A stretch of DNA of 64,000 nt from positions 620,001 to 684,000 of the forward strand of contig NZ_LS991951.1 of NCBI RefSeq assembly GCF_900476105.1. The letters run 5' to 3'. Shown one piece after another: positions 46,829 through 57,830 of this stretch (position 1 is the first letter of the stretch; each line of letters opens with the position of its first letter). The translations under genes were made by a program, and so were the position numbers. The notes under the pieces were generated by a model that was given only the letters and a program-made list of their open reading frames with translations, did not search any database and was not told the DNA's origin. The DNA is from Mycoplasmopsis edwardii (GTDB lineage: Bacteria; Bacillota_I; Bacilli_A; Mycoplasmatales; Metamycoplasmataceae).

Positions 46829-49078
46829 ATGAAAAAAATTAATGCAATAGAATTTAATAATATTTCTAAATCTTTCGGTTCAATTAAAGCTAATCAAAAT
46901 ATTAGTTTTGAGGTTCAAAAAGGATCAATCCACGCGCTTATTGGAGAAAATGGTGCTGGTAAGAGTACACTTATGTCAATCCTTTTTGGTTTATATGAAC
47001 CAGATAAAGGAACCATCAAAGTTAATGATAAGGAAGTTTTAATTAAAGGCCCTAATGATGCTAACGCTTTAGGTATTGGTATGGTGCACCAACACTTTAA
47101 ACTTGTTGATGTATATACAAACCTTGAAAACATTGTTTTAGGAGCAGAGAACTTTAATAAAACAACTCGGATTATTGACTATGGTCCTGCAATTAGAAAA
47201 ATTAAAACAATTCAAAACAAATTTAATTTACACTTTGATTTAAACAAACAAACAGGTAAAGAAACAGTTGCAACTCAACAAAAAGTTGAGATTATGAAAA
47301 TGTTATACCGTGATTCAGAAATCTTAATTTTCGATGAGCCTACTGCTGTTCTTACAGATCAAGAAATTAAAGGTTTATTAAACACATTCAAACTTTTTAG
47401 AGAACAAGGAAAAACAATTCTTTTCATTTCTCACAAATTGGGTGAGATTAAAGAAGTTGCTGATAATGCAACTGTTCTAAGACACGGTCAAGTTACAGGT
47501 AACTTTGCTGTTAAAGACGTTTCTATTGAAGAAATGGCTAACAGAATGGTTGGTGGTGAAGTAGAAAATGCAAGAAACACATATTCAGATACTTCAAAAA
47601 ACCAAGTTATTCTTGATATTCAAAATGTTTCTACTACTGGTGAAAAACCACTTAAAAATATTTCATTACAAGTTAAAAGTGGTGAGATTGTTGCTATTGC
47701 CGGAGTTGAAGGTAATGGTCAAACAGACTTAGAGTATGTAGTTAGTGGTATGAAAAAACCTTCTAGTGGTTCAATTAGATTAACAAGAACAAACTTAATT
47801 GAACATAAACTTAAGGCAATTAAGAAAGAAAATAAAAATAAAATGATATTTAACTTTGTTGCTTTTACTCTACTATTCGCAATTGCAACATTGTTAATGA
47901 TTTTAAACCCGGAACACAAAGATATTAATTCAACATATAAAATCTTAGCTGGATTCTTATACTTTGGTTCTGCAATCTTCGTATTTACAATCGCACAAAA
48001 AATATTTAAAAATATGCATATGTCAGACAATCTTGTGTTTGATAAAGCTACTGTTAGAACTAAGAAAATTGCATTATGAACAAAAATTGGATTTGTTTCA
48101 ATTTCATTTGTAATCTTTATCTTACTTTTAATTGGTGTATTTAGTTTAAATATTTCAGCTCTTGCGGGATTCATTTCAATAATCATGATTGTTAATGCTG
48201 TATTAGCAGGATGATTCTTAGCATTTATTTATGTTGGTTGAAACAAATACTACGGTTTAACAAAATGAAGATTAATTAAGCATTACTTAGTTTCAATATT
48301 AGTTAGTTTTGCTTTTGCTGCTTCATTTATCTTAATTGGTCTTTTACCATTAGGATACTACTTCTCAATTTAATATAAATTTGATACATTAATTCACTAT
48401 GCAATTGCATTTGTTTTAATGATCATTGCTGTAGTTGCTGCTTTATGCTACTTCTACTTATTTGAAAAAGAAATTTCAAAACATTTAAAAAACCAAGACA
48501 AATTTGTGGAATTAGAAAACTTAAATGTTTACGAAATTTCAAAACTTGGGCTTTCATTTATCCCAAGTGATAGACATAAACATGGTTTAGTACTTGATTA
48601 CAACATCAAATACAACACAATTTTACGTAGACTCTGAGATCCTGAATATGTAAAATTCGGAATCTTCAGAGAATCAAAAATTAAAAAAGAAACAGAAAAC
48701 ATTATTAAGAAATTCGACGTTAGAGGTGCAAGAAATGGTTTATCTCAATCACGTCAACTTTCTGGTGGTAACCAACAAAAATTCATCGTTGGTCGTGAAA
48801 TGAATTCACCACATGATTTCATTTTAATTGTTCAACCTACACGTGGTTTAGATGTTGGTGCTATTAAAAACATTCACGAACAAATTTTAGAAGAAAAGAA
48901 AAATGGTAAGGCTATCTTATTAATTTCATATGAACTTGATGAAGTTTTAGCATTAGCGGATAAAATTGCTGTTATTAACACAGGTGAAATTCTTGCTGTT
49001 AAAAATGCTAAAGATTTAACAAGAACAGAAATTGGTATTTATATGGCTCACAAAAATGATGAGAAAGGAGATAAATAA
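46829..49078 (+). pseudogene. RbsA-type nucleoside importer ATPase with membrane insertion, interrupted by TAA
   Basis: A continuous frame of 750 codons except for TAA at 48371-48373 (codon 515). NBD1 is complete: GENGAGKST (Walker A, K45), HQHFKLVD, ILIFDEPTAVLT, LFISHKLGEI. NBD2 starts with GVEGNGQTDLEYV. After SGSIRLTRTNL it is broken by about 210 residues with six hydrophobic segments, then resumes with LSFIPSDRHKHGLV, LSGGNQQKF and LIVQPTRGLDVG. The TAA falls between the fifth and sixth hydrophobic segments, so NBD2 would be lost. The end overlaps the permease start by one base (TAATG). Either a nonsense mutation, a sequencing error, or a split or read-through product. GGGAGCG precedes the start. 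Confidence 0.8.
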
Positions 49079-50682
49079 TGGAAACAGCTTACTCAAAAAA
49101 TAAAGCAGTTAACTTCATGGAAAAATCAAGAAGATTCTTCATGTTTGAAGATAAGCAACAAGGCAGAAGAAAAATCTTTGCTTCTGTTTGAGTAGTTTTC
49201 TTCGGTATTTTAGCTGCCTCTGTTATTTATTGAATAATGGGGTCATCTGGATCTAATCCACAAGATACTACAATCTTCTCATTCGTTCAATATATTTTTG
49301 ATTTCTCAACAAGAGAGTCAAACCAATCAACATTCCTTTTATTCTTCTTATTCTTTGCTTTCTCAGGTTTAGCAATCTCAATAGGATTTAAATCTGGTTT
49401 ATTTAACATCGGGGTGTCAGGTCAAATGACTTTCCCAGCAGTAATTTTCTTTGTTATTATTATTGCTTTAAGAATGGATATTAAAAATATTTCATTTGAA
49501 TTTTTATTAGGAATGTTCTTTGTATTCATTATGATGGGTATGTTAGTTGGATTGATTTCAGGTGTGCTTAAAGCTTTCTTTAACGTGCATGAAGTTATTT
49601 CAACAATCTTCTTAAACTGAATTATTACTTATATTGCTAAGTTCTTATTCACTGAAGCAAACAAAGTATTCTCAAACGAAGCATATTCATACTTTGATCC
49701 ACTTGGTGGAACTCAAAAAATCACCATTGAATCAGGTCACCAAATGACATTTATTTACTTCGGAATTGGGTTATTGGTTCTTTTGGTATTAGCAACATGA
49801 TTCATTTACAGTAAAACAGCTATCGGTTACAAAATCAAAATGGTTGGATTAAACAAAACAAATGCAAAATATGTTGGGGTAAATGAAAAACTTTTAACAG
49901 TTGTTATCTTAGGTATTTCAGGTGCTCTTTCAGGTATTGCTGGATTCTTCTATATTGTTCTTAAAAACAATAGAATCGAAGCAGCTTCAGCTCCTATAGC
50001 AATTGGTTTTGAATCTATTGCTATTGCTCTTATTGCTTTAAATAGCCCAATTGGAGTTGTATTTACATCAATTATCTATTCATTAATTAATACTTCAAAA
50101 ATTGGATTTAGCTTCTTAAAAGGTGGAGAAAAAGTTACAGACGACTTCTTCCAAATCATTACAGGTATTATTATCTTTATGTCTGCTCTAGCTGTAATCT
50201 TCTATAAGTTTAGGGTGATGCGTTCGCTCGTCAAGTATGGATATTTATTCTCAACAAAGGCATATTGATTCAACTTCCGTGCATATCACGTAAGTAAATT
50301 CAAATACATAATCCCAGAAAGATTTAAATTAATCGGATTGTTCTTTAAAAACATTAAAATTAAAAATAAATTTAGAAGCGTTGAAAATGCTTATGAAAAA
50401 ACAATCTACAATAAGATTGCCGCTTCTAAAAAATATAACGAAGAACAATTATTAGATTTCTATTCAGAAATTTCAAAACTTAAATTTGAACACCTTGACA
50501 AAAGAAATAAATTTGGTGTAAATACATATAGCGATGAAAAAGGTAAATTCAAAAACCAAGTCAAAAATAGAAGACAAACATTTAAACTTGTTAAAGAAAG
50601 TTTATTTATTGAGTTTTGTGGAAAAGTTAAAGAATCATACATGAAATTCTTTAAAATTAACTCATCAGTAGGAGAAATTTAA
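49078..50682 (+). CDS. BMP-type nucleoside ABC transporter permease 1
   Basis: Membrane permease of 534 residues of the BPD_transp_2 class (YufP/NupP-like). Helices include LFFAFSGLAISIGFKSGLF and NIGVSGQMTFPAV, the conserved entry region. ILGISGALSGIAGFFYIVL and AIGFESIAIALIALNSPIG are typical of this family. The last 150 residues or so are a basic, soluble tail beyond the transport domain. TGA codons read as Trp. Start overlaps the ATPase stop by one base, with AAAGGAGAT upstream. Confidence 0.9.
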
Positions 50683-50683
50683 T

Positions 50684-51631
50684 ATGGAATTAATTATTGG
50701 ATATACATTTTTCTTCTTCTCAATTTTATTACTTGGTACAATTTCTGGTATTTTCTCAGAAAGAGCCGGAATTGTTAACATCGCTATCAACGGGTTCATG
50801 GTATTTGGTGCAGCAATGTATTCAATCTTCAGTGTTATCTTCACAGATACTTTTGAAATTACAAATATATGAACACAAATTCCATTAACATTACTTGCTG
50901 CAGTTTCAACATTATTATTTGGTCTTTTATTTGGTCTTGCTACAATTAAGTTCAAATCAGATCAAACAATTTCAGGGTTTGCTATTAATATTTTAGCAAC
51001 AGGTATTGCAGCTATTGTTGTTTTATTCTTAACAACACGTATTCAAAAAGTTGGAACAATTATTGAGTTAAGAAATAGACCAGAATTAGCTATGTCATCA
51101 GCTACTGGTACATGAGAAAACTTAGTTTCACTTAAATTAGTTATTGTTATTGTTGTTGCAGCAGTTTCTTGATTCGCATTAAGAAAAACAAGATGAGGAT
51201 TAAGATTTAGATCAGTTGGGGAGAACCCCCAAGCAGCTGATGTTGCTGGAATTAACGTTAACAAAATTAAATGACAAGCTTTAGCTATCGCAGGATTTAT
51301 CGCAGGTATGGCTGGTTCTATATTTGCTCAAAGTCAAATCAGTTTCTTCTCTTTAACAAAAGACGTACAAGGATTCGGGTTCATTGCTTTAGCTATTATG
51401 ATTACAGGTAGATGAAGAATTTCTTTCTCAATCCTTATCTCATTATTCTTCTCATTCTTACTTGCGTTCTCATTCTACGGAGTTAACGTATTAGGTGAAT
51501 CATTATCTAGATATAGAGATATGTTCGCTATTATTCCTTACGCTATTACTCTTATTATTATGATCGCATCAAGTAAAAATACATATGGACCTGCAGCAGC
51601 CGGTATACCATATGATAAAACCAAGAGATAA
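50684..51631 (+). CDS. BMP-type nucleoside ABC transporter permease 2
   Basis: Membrane permease of 315 residues, YufQ/NupQ-like partner of permease 1. Signature stretch GIFSERAGIVNIAINGFMVFGA near residues 22-43, then SVGENPQAADVAGINVNKIKW and a GFGFIALAIMITGRW region typical of the family. TGA codons read as Trp. It starts one base after the stop of permease 1, with TAGGAGAAAT inside the previous gene. Confidence 0.92.
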
Positions 51632-51650
51632 CAAAAGAAATCATTTAAAC

Positions 51651-51685
51651 AAAATCACGAGCAACATACGCCCGTGATTTTTTAT
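51651..51685 (+). terminator. Terminator of the BMP transporter operon
   Basis: AAAATCACG and CGTGATTTT arms with a 13-base loop and a T run, 20 bases after the last permease. Confidence 0.85.
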
Positions 51686-51713
51686 TTCAATTGAATATCT
51701 ATATAGTTAAATT

Positions 51714-51741
51714 AAAAAAACCTTTACCACTAAGATAAAGG
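51714..51741 (-). terminator. Terminator of dps
   Basis: Minus-strand CCTTTA and TAAAGG arms followed by seven U's, shortly after the dps stop. Confidence 0.75.
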
Positions 51742-51751
51742 CCTTAAAAAA

Positions 51752-52168
51752 CTATTTAACTAATTTACTAAATTGTCATAATCATTTATCAAATGACATT
51801 GTGATTTCATCAATTAAGGGTTGAACTCTTTTACTTCAATCTAAATCAACAATTTTGGTTAAGATAAAGTTTAAATCTTCCACAATAACTTTTGCTGCTT
51901 CTTCGTATCTAAATTCTCTGCTTTCAATTTCTTTAATTGTGCTTAATTTAATCATTTCCGCATAACTTCCTAAAGCAACATCTCCAAGCATAACAACTTT
52001 TTCGGCAACTTCATCAACAAAGTTAAGAACATCCCCTCTTAATTTATCAACTTCTTCATGCATTTCGAAGAATTCAACTCCTGCAATGTTTCAGTGAATG
52101 TTACTTAATTTTTGATACATCACTTGTAAATTCGCGTGTAAATATTTTAAATCTTTTGCTTCTTTCAT
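51752..52168 (-). CDS. dps: Dps-like ferritin (DNA/iron protection protein)
   Basis: Protein of 138 residues. The Dps ferroxidase signature is visible: NIHWNIAGVEFFEMHEEVDK (H25, H37, D41), then a second helix with FVDEVAEKVVMLGDVALGS (about 50-68). Twelve Dps subunits normally form a shell that oxidises Fe(II) with peroxide; some also bind DNA. The N-terminus here is short, with few basic residues, so DNA binding is uncertain. TGA codons read as Trp (HWN, LDWSK, KWLWQF). Its start is two bases before the aspS stop region, so it is probably cotranscribed with hisS-aspS. Confidence 0.8.
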
Positions 52169-52169
52169 T

Positions 52170-53879
52170 TTATTTATCCTTACTTTCTACTTTTAAATAT
52201 AGATCATCTAATTGATCTTGACCTACATTTGAAGGTGCTCCTGTGAAGATATCTTCATTTCTTGAATTCTTAGGAAATGCAATTACATCCCTAATTGTAG
52301 AATGCCCAGCTAAAAGCATAACAATCCTATCAATCCCTAATCCAATTCCACAATGTGGTGGAACACCATATTCAAATGCTTTTAGGAAGAAACCAAATTT
52401 ATTTTTCTGTGCTTCTTGATCTAATCCAATTAAATCAAAAACTGTTTTTTGTGTTTCTTGATCAAAAATTCTTGCTGATCCTGAACCTAGTTCAAAACCA
52501 TTCATAACTAAGTCATAACTCTTAGCCTTAATTTTTGATTTATCTAACTTTTTAACTTCTTCTAATGTATGATCAAATTGAGTGAATGGATGGTGAGCAG
52601 CTGCTCAAGTATCTGTCTCTTCATCATACTCAAACATTGGGAATTTTGTAATTCATTTAAAGTTAAATTCATCTTTAGCTCATTTGTATCATGAGTTCAA
52701 TTCAACTCTTAATGCACCTAAAGCTTGTGAAGCTTTTTCATATTTATTTGCTGTAATTAAATATGTCCCATCTTTTTCTATTTGTGAGTCAATTAACTCT
52801 CTAACAGCCTCCCCTACTTTAGAAGCAAAGTTTGAATGAACAACTTCATTATTTTCGACTACAAAATAAAATAGTGCATTAACTCCATTTTTCTTAGCAA
52901 TTTCTTCAAGCACTTTAAATTCTTTTTTAGAAATCTTTTCACCAATTTTAAGCATTCTTTTGCTTGGAGCATCTTTAATAATATTAAAGTTAGTATTATT
53001 GCAAAAGCTATTAATATCAACTATTTCTTTATCATATCTAAAGTCTGGTTTATCGCTACCATATTTAGCAATAGCTGTATCATATTCAACTCTTTCAAAA
53101 GGTATTTTAATATCAACATTCATCACCTTTTTCATAACATGTTGAAACATTCTTTCTATAAAACTTTGGAATGATTCAACATCATTAAAACTAACTTCAA
53201 CATCTAATTGAGTGAACTCAGGTTGTCTATCTTTACGTGAGTCTTCATCTCTGAAACATCTAGCAATTTGGAAATATCTTTCAAATCCAGAAATCATTAA
53301 TAATTGTTTAAATAATTGTGGACTTTGTGGAAGAGCATAAAATGCATTTTCCTTTCTAGTAGGAACCAGGAAGTCTCTAGCGCCTTCAGGTGTTGCTTTA
53401 GAAAGAATCGGAGTTTCAATTTCCAAGAAATCTTGACTTTGGAAGAACTCTCTCATTGCGAAAATAACTTTATTACGTAACGCAATAGTTTTTTGCATTA
53501 CTGGTCTTCTTAAGTCTAAGAATCTATTTTGTAATCTTAATTCTTCTTTAACTTCAATATCATCTCTAATTTGGAAAGGAAGTTCATTTGCTGCTAAAGA
53601 TAAAACTTTATATTCTTTAACAATTATTTCAATTTCACCAGTAGGAAGTTCTTTATTAACATCTTTACGAGCTACAACTTCACCAGTTACTTCTAGAACT
53701 GATTCCTTTGTAAAACTAATTGGTTGATTGAAAACAATTTGAGTAATTCCGAATTTATCTCTTAAGTCAACAAAGTTAATTTCACCAAATTTTCTTTTGT
53801 TTGAAACTCAACCATATAATGTAACTGTTTGACCAATATTTTCTTTTCTTAATTCATTATTATTTATATTTTTATTCAT
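52170..53879 (-). CDS. aspS: Aspartate--tRNA ligase
   Basis: Class IIb synthetase of 569 residues. The N-terminal OB fold has [24 protein letters not shown]. Motif 2 is [20 protein letters not shown] and motif 3 [13 protein letters not shown]; the AAHHPFT stretch belongs to the active site of bacterial AspRS. TGA codons read as Trp. Two adjacent ATG codons (53882, 53879) are possible starts; I prefer 53879 for better spacing from AAGGTG. The start overlaps hisS by eight bases. Confidence 0.95.
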
Positions 53880-55221
53880 CATATTCACCTTCTATAAGTT
53901 CATATAAATCTTCTTCATTTAATTCCTCGAAAAGATTACTTTCGATTATGAAGTTACCTAATGCTCTTAATCCTTCTTCATCTTTAGATAAATTGATTCT
54001 ATCATTTGAAACTAAGTTTTTAGCCACAAATAAATTAGGGTTTTTAAAATCGTCACTAACAATAACTTTAGCATTGTACTTTTTAGCTCTTTCAAAAGCT
54101 TTTTTACTTTTAACTAAATCATGTTCAAAGTATAAGTTTAATCCGTCTATTTCTGTTAATGGTAAGTAAATTTCTTGGAATAATTTTGCGATATTTTCTT
54201 CTTGTTCACTTGCTACAATGTAAACGCCAATTTCTTGTGTTTTTTCTTCGAAATACCTTCTGTCAAAAATGTTTTCTGATAGTAATAAATCTATCAATCT
54301 ATCAATTCCAAATCCAAAACCAACACTCGAAACTTCAGGTCCCCCTAATTCCTTAATTAGTTTAGAATATCTTCCTCCACCAATAATTGTTGATTGTGAA
54401 TTTTCGCTTCTTGATTTTGAAACAAATTCAAAAACTGTTTCATCATAGTAATCAAGACCTCTAACTAAATCGTCAGAAACCTCAAATTCAACACCATTAT
54501 TTTCTAAAAACTTGCAGATATTATTAAAGTAAGTTTTTGATTCTTCTGTTAAGTAATCTTTTATTTTTGGAGACTTTTTAATAAAATCAAGTTTTGAATC
54601 AACTTTATCATCAAGAATTCTTAGGATGTTTCCACCCTCAAGTCTTTCTTGTGATGTTTGTGAAAGTTGATCTTTATAAGGCAATAAGTAATTTTTTAGT
54701 GCATCTTGATAATTCTTTCTTGTTTCTGCATCACCAATTGAATTAATTTTTAATACATAAGGAACATTAAATATATCTAACATTTTTGCACCAAGTAAAA
54801 TAACTTCAACATCTTTTAAATAATTTTTATCACCGACAAATTCAACTGCTGCTTGATAAAATTGACGATATCTACCTTTTTGCGGTTGCTCATATCTAAA
54901 CATTGGGCCAGCATAGTAGAACTTTTGATTAAATAATGTATTTCACTTGTTTTCAATATATGCTCTAACGAACGGAGCTGTACCTTCAGCTTTTAAAGCA
55001 ATGTTTCTGTCACCTTTATCTTTGAATGCAAACATTTCTTTTTTAACAATGTCTGAACTTTCAGAACTTCTTTTAAATAGTTCTAATGATTCTAAAATTG
55101 GAGTTTCAATTGGTCTAAAACCTGCATTTGAAACTGTTTCTTTAAACATTGTCATAACTAAATCAAGCATTGAAATGTCTACTGAAGAATAGTCTTTTGT
55201 ACCTTTAATTTTATTAAACAT
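53872..55221 (-). CDS. hisS: Histidine--tRNA ligase
   Basis: Class IIa synthetase of 449 residues: KIKGTKDY at the start, motif 2 GPMFRYEQPQKGRYRQF, histidine-A block VRGLDYYDETVFEF, and motif 3 SVGFGFGIDRLIDLLL. The C-terminal anticodon-binding domain is followed by an acidic tail. TGA at 54943 reads as Trp. The start follows AAAGGAGC. It heads hisS-aspS-dps. Confidence 0.95.
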
Positions 55222-55307
55222 AAAAGCTCCTTTTCAATAATATAAATATGTTTAAATTTTATCACATTTTTGTTTATTTTTTTAGATACTAAGAAGATAT
55301 AAAAATT

Positions 55308-55344
55308 GATATTTTCGGCATAGTTTTTTTGCTTGAAAAATATC
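55308..55344 (-). other. Hairpin in the upstream region of hisS
   Basis: GATATTTT and AAAATATC arms with an extra GC/GC pairing inside, followed on the minus strand by AATTTTTATA. It lies about 90 bases upstream of hisS. It could be an attenuator-like structure or just promoter DNA. Confidence 0.35.
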
Positions 55345-55366
55345 ATAAATTCTGTTTATCACTATA

Positions 55367-55585
55367 TATAATGCATTTAACTACAAAAAAGTATTATTGT
55401 AAAAATATCACATTGTGGTAAAATAAATAAGCAATATAGATTTAATTGCAGAAAGTAGAATCAATTCTCACCTGATGGTCATAGCCTTGGGTTTAGCTAC
55501 AATTAAATGCATCAAAATTTGATGCCTTTTTTGGTAGGTAGAGTTGCGAGAAACTTTTTTAAAGTTATTTTAAGGAGAAATTATT
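55367..55585 (+). promoter_or_regulatory. infC-rpmI-rplT promoter and structured leader
   Basis: TATATATAATG holds a TATAAT at 55367-55372; a second candidate TAAAAT follows near 55425. The leader of roughly 200 bases contains GCATCA...TGATGC (55509-55525) followed by CTTTTTT, a terminator-like hairpin, before the infC ribosome site. In Firmicutes this operon is regulated in its leader by L20 binding and attenuation; the same logic is likely here. Confidence 0.6.
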
Positions 55586-56212
55586 ATTCAATCAGATAAA
55601 AGAAAAAAACCTGCTTCAGAACATTATGTAAATAATGATATCCCTTACTCAAAAGTATTCTTAATTGATGCTAATGGGGAAAAAGTAGGAGTTAAAACTA
55701 AGGCAGAAGCTTTAGAACTAGCAATAAGTCAAAAAATGGATCTTGTTTTAATTAGCGTTGATCCAAAACCTATCGCAAGAATTCTTGATTATGGAAAGTT
55801 TAAATACGATAGAAAGAAAAAACAAAAAGAGATCAAAGAAAAACAAACTAATGTTCAAAACCGTGAAATTCGTTTAACACCAATGATCGGTGAAAATGAT
55901 CTTCTTACAAAAAGTAAAAAATCACGTGAATTTTTACTTAAAGGTGATCGTATTAAAGTTTCAGTTAAATTAAGAGGTCGTGAGCTAGGTAGAAAAGACT
56001 TAGGGTTAACTGTTTTAGATCGTTTTTATGCAACGCTTGAAAACATTGCAGACAAAACAACAGAACCTAAATTAGTTAATGACCGTTTCTTGAATATGAA
56101 TCTCCAACCAAATAAGAATAAAATCGCGAAATACTTAAAAGAAATGAATCTTTCAAAAGAAGAAACTTCATCTAAAGAAGTTGAAACTGAAGATTCATCA
56201 AAAGGAGAATAA
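55586..56212 (+). CDS. infC: Translation initiation factor IF-3, starting at AUU
   Basis: IF-3 of about 208 residues, which prevents premature subunit joining and checks start codons. The N-domain has [20 protein letters not shown] and the linker region [21 protein letters not shown]; the C-domain follows. There is no ATG, GTG or TTG between the in-frame TAA at 55571 and the conserved N-terminus. AAGGAG (55572-55577) is followed by three ATT codons in a row (55580, 55583, 55586). AUU is the classic start of infC and lets IF-3 regulate its own synthesis. I chose 55586 for spacing; 55583 is equally possible. It carries an acidic C-terminal tail. Confidence 0.92.
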   Translation: MQSDKRKKPASEHYVNNDIPYSKVFLIDANGEKVGVKTKAEALELAISQKMDLVLISVDPKPIARILDYGKFKYDRKKKQKEIKEKQTNVQNREIRLTPMIGENDLLTKSKKSREFLLKGDRIKVSVKLRGRELGRKDLGLTVLDRFYATLENIADKTTEPKLVNDRFLNMNLQPNKNKIAKYLKEMNLSKEETSSKEVETEDSSKGE

Positions 56213-56213
56213 A

Positions 56214-56402
56214 ATGCCAAAAATGAAAACAAAAAGTGCTTTAAAGAAACGTATTAAAGTTACTGGAACAGGAAAAATCTTAAGAGAACAAGCTTTCCGT
56301 TCACACTTAGCACAAAACAAAACAACAAAACAAAAACGTCATGCACGTAAAGCTGCTTTAATGTCAAGAAGCGACCTTAAAAGATTTAAAGCTTTAATTT
56401 AA
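56214..56402 (+). CDS. rpmI: 50S ribosomal protein L35
   Basis: Protein of 62 residues: [20 protein letters not shown], then the typical [22 protein letters not shown] region (broken over residues 21-42). The start is two bases after infC, with AAAGGAG at the end of infC. Middle gene of infC-rpmI-rplT. Confidence 0.96.
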   Translation: MPKMKTKSALKKRIKVTGTGKILREQAFRSHLAQNKTTKQKRHARKAALMSRSDLKRFKALI

Positions 56403-56460
56403 TCTTGCTACTTTTAGTTTCAAGATAAATAAAATTAGAATTTAGAAAGGAAATTTAAAT

Positions 56461-56811
56461 ATGGCAAGAGTTAAAGGTGGAACAGTTACAAGAGCAAGAC
56501 GTAAAAAATGATTAAAATTAGCTAAAGGATACTTTGGACACAAATCAATTGGTTACAAAGTAGCTAAACAAGCAGTTGTTAAATCATGAACATACGCTTT
56601 CAGAGATCGTAAACAAGTTAAAAGAAACTTCCGTAAATTATGAATCGCTCGTATCAATGCAGCTACTAGAGCTGAAGGATTAAGCTACTCAAAATTTATT
56701 AATGGTCTTAAAAAAGCAAATGTTACAGTAAACCGTAAAATGCTTTCAGAATTAGCTATTCAAGAACCAAAAACATTCTCAATGTTAGTTGAATTAGCTA
56801 AAAAAGCTTAA
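56461..56811 (+). CDS. rplT: 50S ribosomal protein L20
   Basis: Protein of 116 residues: [59 protein letters not shown], all L20 blocks. TGA codons read as conserved Trp. Preceded by AAAGGAAA. L20 is also the expected autorepressor of this operon. Confidence 0.97.
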
Positions 56812-56825
56812 TTATAAAATTTAAA

Positions 56826-56844
56826 AAACAGGCATTTGCCTGTT
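56826..56844. terminator. Bidirectional terminator between rplT and whiA
   Basis: AAACAGGCA and TGCCTGTTT arms with A's on one side and T's on the other, usable from both directions. The right edge abuts the stop codon of whiA (56846-56848). Confidence 0.85.
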
Positions 56845-56845
56845 T

Positions 56846-57712
56846 TTATTTTTCCTTGTGATTTTTAACAATTTTGTCTAATTTTCTCAATCAATGGTTA
56901 ACTCCACTTTTTGAAACTAAATTATCGCTTTCATTATTTTGCATTAACACAAGTTCATTTAATGATAATCATGGGTTCTCAATTTTTAACCTAAAAAGCA
57001 TAAGTTGATCTTCACTAAACAAGGATGTCAAATCATGTTCAAAAACATAATTAATGTTCTCAATATGTTTTACTGAACTATCTGCAATCTTTTGTAAGTT
57101 TGAAAAGTCTATATTATTTATACGGTTTAATACATTATCTTTATCTCTATGTATTTTGAGATTTTGTAATTCAAATCAAGCTTTTTTGGCTCCAATAGCC
57201 GATAAAAAGTCTAAAAGTTCATCAACTTTTTTGATATACAAAATGTGTCTTTTTTGTTTTTTAAGGATGTGGAAATTAAATTCGTATGAATTTAATTTTT
57301 CTTTAATCAATTGAGACTTTTCTTCTGATAATGTAGATATCTCTAAATGATAAGAAGTTGATTCTTTATTTGAAATGCTTCCACTACCAACAAAAACACC
57401 CGAAAAGAAAAAAGTTAAATATTCTTTATAATCTAAATCATCATCAAAATTAAAAGCATTTTTGTCCACAAGAACCTTATATTTTCATTCATCTTTTGTG
57501 ACGTATTTTATATTGCTTTTATCTAGTTTTGAAATGATTTTACCTTTAATATAATCATTTTTAATATTTAAAGTATATCAGTCATCTTCAAGGTATGCAT
57601 TAGAAAAAATAACCCCTTTTAGGAAGTGGTAGTTTTCTTGCTCTTTTTTTGCATTAATAATTACTTCTTTTTTAATTTTAGAAGAAAATGATAAACCTTT
57701 TTGACTTGACAT
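56846..57712 (-). CDS. whiA: WhiA-like DNA-binding protein
   Basis: Protein of 288 residues. The N-terminal half resembles a degenerate LAGLIDADG endonuclease fold (YLTFFFSGVFVGSGSISN), and the C-terminal half has the WhiA helix-turn-helix region (DKDNVLNRINNIDFSNLQKI, then VFEHDLTSL...ENPWLSLNELV). In Gram-positives WhiA affects cell division and chromosome segregation; the mycoplasma role is not established, though links to ribosomal gene regulation have been reported. All in-frame TGA codons read as Trp. No clear Shine-Dalgarno was seen. Confidence 0.85.
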
Positions 57713-57799
57713 AGCGATAATAATTTTATATAAAAAACTTAAAAACGCAAAAACTTAGGGAAAATATTTAGAATGTTGACAAGTTTGATATTTATTGAT

Positions 57800-57822
57800 T
57801 AAAAAAACTAGCATAAGCTAGT
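57800..57822 (-). terminator. Terminator of pyk
   Basis: Minus-strand ACTAGC and GCTAGT arms around TTAT, followed by seven U's. Confidence 0.85.
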
Positions 57823-57830
57823 TCTTTTAT

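Noticed and set aside
46915-47133. Minus-strand frame within the BMP ATPase gene
   Set aside because: Shadow of the conserved NBD1 sequence.
48419-49078. A separate gene starting at the ATG at 48419 for the second half of the BMP ATPase
   Set aside because: No Shine-Dalgarno precedes it and it would begin inside a transmembrane segment; an interrupted single gene fits better.
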